A stretch of 64,000 nucleotides of DNA from assembly GCF_011801145.1 (NCBI RefSeq), contig NZ_CP046172.1, positions 6,696,001-6,760,000 of the forward strand, read 5' to 3'. Both the position numbers and the translations under genes were made by a program. Position 1 is the first letter of the stretch, and each line of letters opens with the position of its first letter. Below are positions 46,342-55,610 of this stretch, piece by piece. This stretch comes from Nocardia arthritidis (GTDB lineage Bacteria > Actinomycetota > Actinomycetes > Mycobacteriales > Mycobacteriaceae). A model generated the notes under the pieces. It ran no database searches. It saw only the letters and a list, made by a program, of their open reading frames with translations, and was not told the DNA's origin.

Positions 46342-47919
46342 ATGACAAGCAAGGATTCCCCCACGGTCGAACCGTCCGCCGGTGTGCTCGAGCACTTGGA
46401 CCCTCATACCGTCGTTATCGACGAAAACGTACGGTCCCACGTGAGCCTGGACGCCGAATTCGTCGCAAGCGTCGCCGATGGCGTCCTTCAGCCCGTGACG
46501 GCCGTCCGGCGGGCAGATGGCACGGTCGCCGTCCAAGATGGCCAGCGCCGCGTGCTTGCCGCCCGGCAAGCCGGATTGGCGGTGATTCCCGTGTATGTTC
46601 GGCCTACCGTCGAGACCGACGATAAGGCGCGAGCACTGGATAGAATCACCCATCAGTTGGTCAGCAACGAGCACCGAGCGAATCTGACTGGCGCAGAACG
46701 AGTTACCGCACTCGCACAGATGCTCGACCTCGGCTTGTCGGCTACTGCGGTCTCGAAGAAAGTCCACATCAAGCGGGCGGAAGTCCGCGCCGCAGGTATC
46801 GTCGCCAAGGCCGAATCAGCCCGTGCCGCTGTGGATTCCGGTGCGCTGACGCTGGCGCAGGGTGAGGTATTGGCCGAGTTCGAAGACTCGCCGGATGTTG
46901 TGGCTCGTCTCCTGACAGCCGCCGAGTCGGGCAGGTTCGATCACGTTGCCGCTCAAGTACGCAGGGAGCAGGAGCAGCGTCGCCGTGCCGAGGAAGCCGC
47001 CGCTTCATACACAGAGTTGGGCCACCCGATCCTCGCGGAGGAACCCGACCCCTACGCGGCCGACCCTGTTCGGCTCACCTGGCTACGGAGGCCGGACGGC
47101 GGCGAGGTCACGTTGGAGATGGTGTCCGCCAACCCGGCTGCTTGGGCGGTGTACATGGTGTATGAGGAGAACGGTAGTTGCATCGTCACCGCTACCGGCG
47201 AGGAGATCGACCCCGACACCGTCGACTGGGACACCGAAGGCGATCCGTCCGCCGAGCCCGATGGAGGGATGCGGCACGCGGATACGGTTGAACTACAGCC
47301 CGCATGGACTCCTGCCTTCTACTGCGTCGATCTGGACGCCGCCGGGGTGGTCGACCGCCGCCAGCACCATGCCAATGAGCCAGCGGATCACGATGAAAAC
47401 GAGAGCCACGTAGCCGCCCAGCAGGAGGCCGAGAAAGCAGCCCAGCGCCGGAACGTCCGCGTGCTCAACACATTTGGCCGTGCCGCGACCGACACGCGTC
47501 GGGAGTGGGTGCGTCAACAACTCGCGCGACGAACCCCGCCGAAAAGTGCCGCCGCATTCACCGCGAACATGATCGCTCTCGATAATTCGCTGTTGTCGGA
47601 CTTCCATGCTCCGGACGGCGCGGCCGACCTACTTGGCATCAATGCCGCCGGATTCCGCGATAGCGTGCAGCAACTCCTCGTCGGCGCGTCCGAACAACGC
47701 GCACAAGTGATCGTGCTCGGTCTGGTGCTCGGCGCGCTGGAGGAACGGACCGGACCGGATGCATGGCGCGGCACGCATCGGCGTGGCGTGCCGGAGTACC
47801 TCCGGTATCTGCGCGATATCGGGTATCCGCTCTCAGAGATCGAGGAAGTCATCACCGGCGACCGCACGGCCGAGGAAGTGCTGACGGCCGCCGCGAACGA
47901 GCCGCTCTCCGCCGACTGA
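46342..47919 (+). CDS. ParB-like (ParB/Srx-domain) protein
   Basis: 525 residues, with GAGAGGCAACG before the ATG. The N-terminal ParB domain has HTVVIDENVRSHVSLDAEFV and AVQDGQRRVLAARQAGLAVI (the nucleotide-binding box II). An HTH region follows: MLDLGLSATAVSKKVHIKRA. The second half (~240-525) is not recognised. No ParA ATPase is nearby, so a classical partition role is doubtful; it may be a regulator or nucleoprotein of the element. Confidence 0.82.
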   Translation: MTSKDSPTVEPSAGVLEHLDPHTVVIDENVRSHVSLDAEFVASVADGVLQPVTAVRRADGTVAVQDGQRRVLAARQAGLAVIPVYVRPTVETDDKARALDRITHQLVSNEHRANLTGAERVTALAQMLDLGLSATAVSKKVHIKRAEVRAAGIVAKAESARAAVDSGALTLAQGEVLAEFEDSPDVVARLLTAAESGRFDHVAAQVRREQEQRRRAEEAAASYTELGHPILAEEPDPYAADPVRLTWLRRPDGGEVTLEMVSANPAAWAVYMVYEENGSCIVTATGEEIDPDTVDWDTEGDPSAEPDGGMRHADTVELQPAWTPAFYCVDLDAAGVVDRRQHHANEPADHDENESHVAAQQEAEKAAQRRNVRVLNTFGRAATDTRREWVRQQLARRTPPKSAAAFTANMIALDNSLLSDFHAPDGAADLLGINAAGFRDSVQQLLVGASEQRAQVIVLGLVLGALEERTGPDAWRGTHRRGVPEYLRYLRDIGYPLSEIEEVITGDRTAEEVLTAAANEPLSAD

Positions 47920-47929
47920 TCCGGGTATC

Positions 47930-47964
47930 CGCCAAGGTGCGCCACATTGTGGCGCACCTTGGCG
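47930..47964. terminator. 35-bp near-perfect palindrome after the ParB-like gene
   Basis: Two 17-bp arms (CGCCAAGGTGCGCCACA and its complement) with a single central base, starting 11 bp after the ParB-like stop. It may be a terminator. The very short loop is poor for an RNA hairpin but fits a dimeric protein-binding site. Confidence 0.6.
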
Positions 47965-48093
47965 CGCGAACGGCGCGAGGCGGTTTCGACCATGTCCGGC
48001 ACCCCGTCCGGTCGAGCCAACCGGTGCGCCGATACCAAGCCAGTCCGGTCATGGTTCCAGGTTCGACGTACACCACCAGTGTCGAAGGCCGCA

Positions 48094-48438
48094 CTATTCG
48101 TTCGCTTCAACTCTGTTGTTCGCCATGCGATGGCGCTCGGACTTCGCCAAGTGCGCCACCCGTCGCGCCGGTATTCCGAGCCGGTCGCCAATCACATCCA
48201 CTGGCACACCACGCGCGCGAAGGCGACTTATGCACCGCGCCAACCTGTCTCGTGCAGCCGTCTCCGCTTCGATGCACTTCCGGGCCGCCGCGAATTCGCG
48301 CGATATCCACTCCCGTTCCCGCGAGGCCGCCAGCTCCGCGCGGGCCGCCGCCCTGCGCTCACTTCGCGTGCGAATTGCGCTGGCGCGTTTATATTGCCGA
48401 TCCTCCACGTCTCGCCACCTCCGTACCTTCCTTCCCAC
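48094..48438 (-). CDS. Small basic HTH-like protein
   Basis: 114 residues if GTG 48438 is used; GTG 48408 (GGAGG upstream) is an alternative. The product is rich in Arg, Ala and Glu (RERRAAARAEL-like helix) and ends in a possible HTH: RLRARGVPVDVIGDRLGIPA, then RRVAHLAKSERHRMANNR. No family is recognised. It is opposite in strand to the ParB-like and relaxase genes and lies between them. Its coding strand is purine-rich near the start. Confidence 0.5.
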   Translation of the reverse strand: MGRKVRRWRDVEDRQYKRASAIRTRSERRAAARAELAASREREWISREFAAARKCIEAETAARDRLARCISRLRARGVPVDVIGDRLGIPARRVAHLAKSERHRMANNRVEANE

Positions 48439-48535
48439 CCTCTTCCCGCCTTCCCCCCGTCGCCCTCTTTCGCCCCCCTATCCCGCTGCTCACTCCTCCA
48501 CCCGCCCCCTCGCCTCCATCCCCACAGACCTCTTG
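48415..48535 (+). other. Polypyrimidine tract upstream of the relaxase gene (candidate oriT region)
   Basis: About 120 bases that are almost all C and T on the plus strand, for example CCTTCCTTCCCACCCTCTTC. It is followed by an AT-rich 50-bp stretch and the relaxase start at 48587. Relaxases usually nick near their own gene, so this strand-asymmetric DNA is a candidate transfer origin. No nick site can be identified. Confidence 0.35.
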
Positions 48536-48558
48536 GATTCAGGATTGAAGATCTATAA

Positions 48559-48574
48559 CTAGCTCTCATATTAG
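48559..48574. promoter_or_regulatory. Operator, copy 3 (relaxase promoter)
   Basis: CTAGCTCTCATATTAG: its TAGCTCTCATAT differs from the TAGCTCTAATAT of copy 1 at one base. It lies 13 bp before the relaxase ATG, so binding here would block transcription or translation. Confidence 0.6.
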
Positions 48575-48586
48575 ATACACTGAGCT

Positions 48587-51500
48587 ATGACCGCGACCAT
48601 GCACAAGATCACCGCTGGTGACGGGTACACCTATCTCACCAAGCAGGTCGCGGCGATGGATGCGACCGACTTGGGACGATCTTCACTCGCCTCCTACTAC
48701 TCCGCCCGCGGTGAACACCCCGGCTTTTGGGCAGGCTCCGGACTCCCCGCGGTGGACCTACCGGCCGGATCCATAGTGACCGAACAACAGATGCGGGCTC
48801 TGTTCGGAGAGGGACGGCATCCGAACGCATCAGCAATCGAGGCGCAAGCCATCGAGCGCGAGATCGCCGCAGGTGCCAAGGCGAAGGACGCGAAGCGAGC
48901 AGCGGAGCACGCAAGCCGCCTCGGGATGCCGTTCAAGATCTACACAGCCGCAAGCGAATTCCGCATCGAGCTGGCAAAGCGTTTCAGCGAGTTCAACCTC
49001 GCTCGGGGCCACTCGTGGAACACCGCGATTCCACCGAGCGAGCGGGCCCGGATGCGCACCGAGCTCGCGCTCGAGATGTTCACTATCTCCTTCGGCCGGG
49101 CACCGCTGAACGGTACGGAATTGTCCTCCTGGGTAGCCGAAAACTCGCGAGCGAAGACGACCGCGGTCGCGGGCTACGACTTCTGTTTCAGCCCAGTCAA
49201 ATCATTCTCGACATTGTGGGCCGTGGCTCCCGTCGAGCTGAAACGTCAACTAGAGCAAGCACATCGGCTTGCCGTGACGGGCGCCCTCGCCATGCTCGAA
49301 CGCGAGGCGACGTACACCAGCATCGGCCGCAACGGCATCGCGACTCTCGACGTCATCGGGACTATCGCCACGTGCTTCGAGCACCGAGACTCTCGCGCCG
49401 GCGATCCGGACCTCCACACCCACGCGGTGCTGTCTGCCAAGGTCCGAACGCTCGACGGTCGCTGGCGCGCGCTGGATGGATGCCCGATCCACCGCTGGGT
49501 GGTCGCCGCCTCGGAAACCTACAACACCCTCCTCGAAGCCTGGTCACGTGAACTCGCCGGACTCGAATACGCGGAAGCGGAACCCGCTCGCGAAGGCAAA
49601 CGACCCATCCGGGAAGTGATCGGCGTCAACCGGCGACTATGCGAATTCTGGTCCTCCAGGGACAAACTCATCGACAACCGTCGTGGCCAGCTCGCACGCG
49701 GATTCCAACGCCTCCACGGCCGCGAACCAACTCCTGTTGAAGCCCTCAAGCTAAACCAGCAGGCGAACCTGGAGACCCGCCAAGCCAAACACGAGCCACG
49801 CACAGAACACGACCAACGCGCCGCATGGCGCTCCGACGCCGAAGCCGTTCTCGGCGGCCCGGCCGGGATCGCCGAGATGATCACAGCCGCAACGCATCCC
49901 GACGTTCCGCCCGCACCGAACTTCGACAGCGTGGCGTGGGTTGGCGCAACAGCGGATCGGATCCTCACCACGGTCGCCGCCACCCGCGCCACCTGGCAGC
50001 GCCATCACATCGTGGCCGAAGCCCAGCGGCAGACTCGCGCGGCGCGGGTGAGCCAATCCGCGCTCGACTCCGTCGTCGAGAGGCTCGTCACCGCCGCGCT
50101 ACATCCGCTGCGCGCCATGCCACTCGGGCGGACCGATCCGGTCTCACGAGCCGGTCCCGAGCCAGTCCAGCGACTCGATGGTTCCTCAATCTACGAAAAG
50201 CCCGGAACCCGGCTCTATACCTCAACCGCCGTCCTCGCCGCCGAACGTCGGCTGCTGGCCGCCGCCGAGCTCGTCGATGCCAGAACCACCGACTCCTCAT
50301 CGGTGGCGATAGCGCTCCTCGAATACGAGGCCAACAACCGCGGGCGCGGGCTGAACCCTGGTCAGCAGGCTCTCGTCCGGGAAATGGCGACCGGCCCTCG
50401 TCGAATCACCCTCGCACTCGCCCCCGCCGGTACGGGCAAGACCACCGCAATGCGAGTCCTCACCCGCGCTTGGCAACTCGACGGCGGCACAGTCCTCGGC
50501 CTGGCGCCCACCGGACAAGCGGCCGGTGTACTACGCGAGGACATCGAAACCACGACGACCACCATCGACGCACTGGTTACCGCACTTCGCCCGAATCCCA
50601 ACGGCTTTCGACGTCCTGACTGGGTGGACACGGTCGACGCCAGCACTTTGGTCATCATCGACGAAGCCGCCAAGACCGGCACACTCCTGCTCGACCAAGC
50701 TGTTTCGTGGCTGCTCTCGCGCGGCGCGAAGATCGCGATGATAGGCGACGACCATCAACTCGCATCGGTTGCCGCAGGTGGGATCGTCCGAGATCTCGCG
50801 CACGCCACCAACGCGCTCAGCCTGAACCGAATCGTTCGGTTCTCCAACCCCTCCGAAGGTCCTGCGTCACTCGCTGTCCGCTCCGGAGATCCGGCGAGCC
50901 TCGGCTTCTACCTCGACAACCGACGCATCCATGTCGGCGACCTGGCCGCAATGGAGGAGAACGCCTACCAAGCGTGGCGAGCCGACACCGCCGCCGGTCT
51001 CGACTCGGTGATGCTCGCCCCGATAAACAACATCGTCGACGCCCTCAACGCCCGCGCACACGCCGATCGACTAGCCGAACTCGCCTCGGAGACCGCACTC
51101 GGCAACACCGTCGTCTGCTCCGACGGACTCGAAGCAGCCGCGGGCGACATCATTTGCACTCGTCGAAACGAACGCCGACTCGCCTTCACAGCCACCGATC
51201 ATGTCCGTAACGGCTACCGCTGGATCATCCAGCATGTCCGCGACGACGGCAGCCTCGACGTCACCCACATCGGCACCAAACGGCACATCCACCTGCCCGC
51301 GGATTACGTCCGCGCCGACGTCACCCTCGGCTACGCCACCACAGCCGATGCGGCCCAAGGGATTACAGTCCACACCTGCCACGCCGTCGGCATCGACACC
51401 CTCACCCGAGCACAGCTCTACGTCATGCTCAGCCGCGGCAGCCTCGCCAACCACCTATATCAAGCCACAGCATTGCCGGGCGACGAGAACTCCGTCGTCA

Positions 51501-53824
51501 CCGATCGCGCAACGCATCCCGACACCATCGCCGACCACTGGCAGCGCATCCTCGCGAACGAAGGAATCGACAAGTCCGCCACCACTGTGGGCCGTGAACT
51601 CGCAGATCCGATGCTCCGGCTCGGTGTCGCCGCTGAGGCCTACCACGACGCAATCGGCCGCGCCGCAGAACATCTCGCCGGGCCCGACGTGCTCGCTGCC
51701 ATCGATACCGGCGCCGATCGCATCCACCCCGGACTGGCCGATGCTCCGGCATGGTCTGTCCTGCGGCGTCACCTCGCCATCCTGCACATCGAGGGCAACG
51801 ATCCGCTGACCGCACTCCAGCAGGCAGCCGATCAGCGCGAACTCGATACGGCCAACGACCCTGCCGCCGTACTGGATTGGCGGCTGGATCCCACCGGACA
51901 CCACCACGCCGACGGTGATCGGCCACTCCCCTGGCTGCCCACGTTGCCTAACCCACTCACCGAACATTCCGAGTGGGGGCCGTATCTCATAGCCTTGCGA
52001 CGCTTCGTCACCGACCTGGCCAGCCAGGTCCGCAACAACGTTGCCAGAGCCCCATCAGCCGCTCAGTGGGCATGTCCCATCGCCGCCGACCGCGACCTCC
52101 TGACCGATCTCACGGTCTGGCGCTCCGCCCGCCGCATTCCCGACACCGACGAACGTCTCACAGGCCCAACCGAATTCGCAGTCGCTCCACGCCGATATCA
52201 ACAGGAACTCGACGATCGGGTGGCCGCACTGCTGGGTGATCTCACCGCGCCGGTCAACCAATGGGCGCCGCTGGCGCGCCGGATCGATCCACGCCTTCCC
52301 GACGATCCGTACTGGCCGGTGCTCGCCAACCATCTCCATGTCGCTGACGAAACCGGCATCGACATCGAGGACCAACTCATCACTGCCGCAGCCGAAAGAC
52401 CGCTGCCATCACAAGAACCAGCTGCTGCGCTGTGGTGGCGCATCGCACCCGATATTCCCGAAACCGGCTTCCCACCAACAGCCTCCAACCCTTCGCGCGG
52501 TCCACTGGATCCGTCGGGACCGACCGACGCAGCCATCCCCGCCGACGCTCCGCCATCGCGACCTCCTCAAGCCGGTTCCGCTGCCAGGGGGCAGCCCACC
52601 GGCACTCCCTCACGCCCGTCCGGCCCGCGGACTACGCCTGCGCGGCGGCATTCTGAAAAACGAGAGGAAGACCCAAAAATGGACATCAACCGTTCGTGGG
52701 ACAAAATCACCGAAGCCCTCAATCGCGTCTCCGGCCCCGGCAAGACCACCGGCGACTGGGTTCGGTATCTCTGCCCAGTCCACGAAGCCGACGGCCGCCA
52801 CCACACCCCGTCGCTCGGCGTCACCTACAACCAGCAGAAGCAGAAAACCGTCATCCGCTGTTTTGCTGGCTGCTCCGACGAGGCTGTGCTCGAACGGCTC
52901 GACCTACATGTCCGGGATCTCTTCGACCGCCCGCCGGAGCACGAAAACCCCCATCGGACAAGAACTTCGCGCCGTCCGGCTCTGACACCTTCATTGATCG
53001 ACAGAGCCCTCTTCGCGGCCGGGCTGCCGCTCACCAGGCACAAGCCCGACCTCGGTCGGGTGTCGGGCCCCTCCTCACCAGTAGCGACTTACATCTACGA
53101 GTGGCCGGACGGACGCCCCGAGGGCAAGGTCACCCGCGTCCACACACCACACAAACATGGTCGCGAAAAGAGCTTCTGGCAAGAGCGTATGACCGAAACT
53201 GGCTGGCAGAAAGGCGGTTTCGCGCACGTCCCGTTCCGACTACCTGCCATTGCCGACGCTGTGCGCCATGGCGAGGACATCTACATCTGCGAAGGCGAGG
53301 AAGACGTCCTCACAGCCAACCGCGTCGGCCTGACCGCCACCACCAACGCCGGAGGTGCACTCAACTGGCAACCCGACCACGCCGAATGGCTCCGTGGAGC
53401 CCACCGCGTCTGGATCGTCGCCGACCGAGACGCACCCGGCTATCGGCACGCTGCCGATGTCGCCGAGACCCTGCAAGGACTTGTGGACGAGATCCGTATC
53501 GTCCAAGCCCGCGACGGCAAAGACCTGACCGACCATTTCAACGCCGGACACTTCATCGACGAGTTGGAACCCGTGCCCCTACTCGATGATCACTACCGGT
53601 CGCCGCTCACCGAGAACGAAGCCATCACCTCGCCATCAGCGTCACAGTCAGAGCCGCACACTTCCAGTCCACCCGTTCCTCAATCAACAGCTGATCTTCT
53701 GCGCTCGACCGAACTCAGCGACCATCACACTGCCGTACTGAACCGCAACGCCTGTCGCCAAACAGGTGACGCTGAAATGGGCTGCTACACAGGCCAATCC
53801 GACGGTCCAGACGTAGGGTTGTGA
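48587..53824 (+). CDS. MobF relaxase-helicase-primase fusion
   Basis: 1745 residues. The TrwC-type relaxase domain starts HKITAGDGYTYLTKQVAAMD. Candidate catalytic Tyr37/Tyr38 lie in SLASYYSARGEHPGFW, and the metal-binding His in FEHRDSRAGDPDLHTHAVLS near 262-278. The helicase has Walker A APAGTGKTTAM near 613, Walker B STLVIIDEAAKTG near 685, and late motifs TADAAQGIT and YVMLSRG near 920-945. After a Pro-rich linker, residue 1365 is a Met (52679) with GAGAGGAAG upstream. From there runs a primase part: zinc finger YLCPVHEADGRHHTPSLG and CFAGCSDEAVL near 1393-1430, and TOPRIM IYICEGEEDVLTANRVG and VWIVADRDAPGYRHA near 1564-1615. It would nick the element, unwind it and prime the complementary strand. 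The internal start suggests a separate primase product too. Confidence 0.88.
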   Translation: MTATMHKITAGDGYTYLTKQVAAMDATDLGRSSLASYYSARGEHPGFWAGSGLPAVDLPAGSIVTEQQMRALFGEGRHPNASAIEAQAIEREIAAGAKAKDAKRAAEHASRLGMPFKIYTAASEFRIELAKRFSEFNLARGHSWNTAIPPSERARMRTELALEMFTISFGRAPLNGTELSSWVAENSRAKTTAVAGYDFCFSPVKSFSTLWAVAPVELKRQLEQAHRLAVTGALAMLEREATYTSIGRNGIATLDVIGTIATCFEHRDSRAGDPDLHTHAVLSAKVRTLDGRWRALDGCPIHRWVVAASETYNTLLEAWSRELAGLEYAEAEPAREGKRPIREVIGVNRRLCEFWSSRDKLIDNRRGQLARGFQRLHGREPTPVEALKLNQQANLETRQAKHEPRTEHDQRAAWRSDAEAVLGGPAGIAEMITAATHPDVPPAPNFDSVAWVGATADRILTTVAATRATWQRHHIVAEAQRQTRAARVSQSALDSVVERLVTAALHPLRAMPLGRTDPVSRAGPEPVQRLDGSSIYEKPGTRLYTSTAVLAAERRLLAAAELVDARTTDSSSVAIALLEYEANNRGRGLNPGQQALVREMATGPRRITLALAPAGTGKTTAMRVLTRAWQLDGGTVLGLAPTGQAAGVLREDIETTTTTIDALVTALRPNPNGFRRPDWVDTVDASTLVIIDEAAKTGTLLLDQAVSWLLSRGAKIAMIGDDHQLASVAAGGIVRDLAHATNALSLNRIVRFSNPSEGPASLAVRSGDPASLGFYLDNRRIHVGDLAAMEENAYQAWRADTAAGLDSVMLAPINNIVDALNARAHADRLAELASETALGNTVVCSDGLEAAAGDIICTRRNERRLAFTATDHVRNGYRWIIQHVRDDGSLDVTHIGTKRHIHLPADYVRADVTLGYATTADAAQGITVHTCHAVGIDTLTRAQLYVMLSRGSLANHLYQATALPGDENSVVTDRATHPDTIADHWQRILANEGIDKSATTVGRELADPMLRLGVAAEAYHDAIGRAAEHLAGPDVLAAIDTGADRIHPGLADAPAWSVLRRHLAILHIEGNDPLTALQQAADQRELDTANDPAAVLDWRLDPTGHHHADGDRPLPWLPTLPNPLTEHSEWGPYLIALRRFVTDLASQVRNNVARAPSAAQWACPIAADRDLLTDLTVWRSARRIPDTDERLTGPTEFAVAPRRYQQELDDRVAALLGDLTAPVNQWAPLARRIDPRLPDDPYWPVLANHLHVADETGIDIEDQLITAAAERPLPSQEPAAALWWRIAPDIPETGFPPTASNPSRGPLDPSGPTDAAIPADAPPSRPPQAGSAARGQPTGTPSRPSGPRTTPARRHSEKREEDPKMDINRSWDKITEALNRVSGPGKTTGDWVRYLCPVHEADGRHHTPSLGVTYNQQKQKTVIRCFAGCSDEAVLERLDLHVRDLFDRPPEHENPHRTRTSRRPALTPSLIDRALFAAGLPLTRHKPDLGRVSGPSSPVATYIYEWPDGRPEGKVTRVHTPHKHGREKSFWQERMTETGWQKGGFAHVPFRLPAIADAVRHGEDIYICEGEEDVLTANRVGLTATTNAGGALNWQPDHAEWLRGAHRVWIVADRDAPGYRHAADVAETLQGLVDEIRIVQARDGKDLTDHFNAGHFIDELEPVPLLDDHYRSPLTENEAITSPSASQSEPHTSSPPVPQSTADLLRSTELSDHHTAVLNRNACRQTGDAEMGCYTGQSDGPDVGL

Positions 53825-53832
53825 TTCCGCGA

Positions 53833-53852
53833 CCAGCCGTCGGGACGGCTGG
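53833..53852 (+). terminator. Terminator hairpin after the relaxase gene
   Basis: CCAGCCGTC and GACGGCTGG around two bases, a perfect 9-bp stem 8 bp after the relaxase stop. No T-run follows. It probably ends the element's rightward transcription. Confidence 0.7.
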
Positions 53853-54002
53853 CCGTCGCCTTACACCATTCTGCTCGACTCGACCGCCACCGACGGCATC
53901 GACTCCCTCGCCCGCCCCAACCGGCCGGAACGATAGCCGCTGTGGCAGCTTTCGTGACCGCCACCTTAATTGGAGTAATCAGATCGGAAGCGTGCACTGA
54001 GA

Positions 54003-55559
54003 TCAGGGACCCGCCGGTCCACAGTCGAGCCCGTCGGCGGGCACCGCCAATTCGGTGAGATAGCGCAGGACGGGTGCGTCGACGCAGGCCGACCCGCTGA
54101 TCAGGAAGACACCGTGCTGTTTGCCCTGATAGGTGACGAGCGGGCCGCCAAGCTGGCGAGCGAGTTTCCGATTTCCGTCGTACGCGGAGGCCGGATCGCC
54201 GGTGGCGGCGACGACGACGATCGGCGGCACACCGTCGGTCGAAAAGGTGTGCGGTGTGCTGGTCGGCGGCACGGGCCAGAAAGCACACTTGTCGATCGGG
54301 GCCTGCCCGGCGAATCCGCCATCGTCGAGGAACGGCGCGGCGGCGAATATCCTTCGCTGCAGATCCGCCGCCCCGGCGCGGTCGGTGATACGCGGACCGT
54401 CCATACACAAGACGGCGTTCTGCAAGGTGGTGTCGAGAAATCCGTCGACATTCTCGGTGGCCCCGCGCAGGATGTCCCCGCGACCTGATCGCAGTTCGCG
54501 AAGCCCGCTCAAGATAGTCGACCACCCTGACGGGCTGTAGAGTTCGGCGACGATGGCGGTGATCGCGTCATTGTAGGTCAGTACCCGCTGTCCGGCCGGA
54601 AAAGGTTGGGCGATAAGCGGATTCACCAATTCACGGAAGGCCGCCACTGCGCGGCTTGGATCAGTGCCAACGGGGCAATCGGGACTCTTGGCGCAATCAC
54701 TCGCATAGACGTCGAATGCCTGCTGCAGGCTCGCGGAGAACGACACCTGATCGACCACTGGCCCGTCCAACGGTGTGCCGCTGTCGAAAACCATGGCGCG
54801 AACCCTGCTCGGAAAAGCCTCGGCATAAGCAGATCCGAGCCTGCTGCCGTACGAATACCCGAGGTAGGTCAGCTTGTCATCGCCCAATACCGCGCGAATG
54901 ACGTCCAAATCCCTCGCGACCTCGCGCGTGCCGACCTGGCCGAGCAGTTCGCGCCCCGATCGCTCGACGCATTTGGCCACGTAGTCACGACTCTTTCGCT
55001 CCGCCGCAGCGACTCCGGTCGGAGACCAATCGGTTTGGTAGTCGTCCGGGCGCATCGCGTTTTCCGATGATGTCAGGCATTGGACCTTCGGCGTCGACGC
55101 ACCAGAGCCGCGGACGTCGAACCCGATAACGTCGAATCGATCGCCGAGCGCCGTCTTGCCGAGGGATGCCTGGAGCAGCCCGAGCCCGCCCGGCCCGCCG
55201 GGATTGACCAGAATCGAGCCGATCCGGTCACCCCGGGCCCGCAGCCGCGAGACCGCGATCCGTGCCGTATCGCCCGCCGGCTTCGCATAGTCGATCGGCA
55301 CGAGCACCCGGGCACACTCGACCTCAGGCTCCAGCTTGTCACCCTCGGCGAATCCCGAACACGAACCCCACGCGAGGCGTTGGTCGTAGTACTCGGCCAG
55401 TCCCCCTTCGGTTTTCTCGCTACCGCAAGCCACACAGCCGGCCAGTACCGCTGCGCAGGAAAGTACGACACCAACTATCGCCCGGATCCGTTTCCGCGCG
55501 ACTCGACTCTGGGGTGCGCTGCCGAGGAGAACGGAATCCGAATGGGTACCAAAGTTCAT
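54003..55559 (-). CDS. Secreted lipoprotein alpha/beta hydrolase, tripeptidyl-aminopeptidase type
   Basis: 518 residues from ATG 55559. The frame extends upstream to 55733, but a large palindrome at 55611-55646 lies there, so the shorter start is preferred. A lipobox VLAGC gives a lipidated Cys near residue 42. The catalytic fold is shown by GSILVNPGGPGGLGLLQASL, VIGFDVRGSGASTPKVQC, the nucleophile in LTYLGYSYGSRLGSAYAEAF, PPIVVVAATGDPASAYDGN and the His in TYQGKQHGVFL. Disulphide-type cysteines are present. It probably trims peptides outside the cell. It is just outside the mobile element. Confidence 0.85.
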   Translation of the reverse strand: MNFGTHSDSVLLGSAPQSRVARKRIRAIVGVVLSCAAVLAGCVACGSEKTEGGLAEYYDQRLAWGSCSGFAEGDKLEPEVECARVLVPIDYAKPAGDTARIAVSRLRARGDRIGSILVNPGGPGGLGLLQASLGKTALGDRFDVIGFDVRGSGASTPKVQCLTSSENAMRPDDYQTDWSPTGVAAAERKSRDYVAKCVERSGRELLGQVGTREVARDLDVIRAVLGDDKLTYLGYSYGSRLGSAYAEAFPSRVRAMVFDSGTPLDGPVVDQVSFSASLQQAFDVYASDCAKSPDCPVGTDPSRAVAAFRELVNPLIAQPFPAGQRVLTYNDAITAIVAELYSPSGWSTILSGLRELRSGRGDILRGATENVDGFLDTTLQNAVLCMDGPRITDRAGAADLQRRIFAAAPFLDDGGFAGQAPIDKCAFWPVPPTSTPHTFSTDGVPPIVVVAATGDPASAYDGNRKLARQLGGPLVTYQGKQHGVFLISGSACVDAPVLRYLTELAVPADGLDCGPAGP

Positions 55560-55610
55560 GATCACCGACAGTAAGGTCACGGCGCGCACCTGCACGATCG
55601 GGCGACCTCC

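Noticed and set aside
48415..48535. Protein-coding frames over the polypyrimidine tract
   Set aside because: The plus frames give Pro/Ser/Leu strings that simply reflect C/T-rich DNA.
42793..54009. ATCAGGG near 42791 and 54002 as an attachment-site pair
   Set aside because: Seven bases match, which is too short and without flanking similarity to support att sites.
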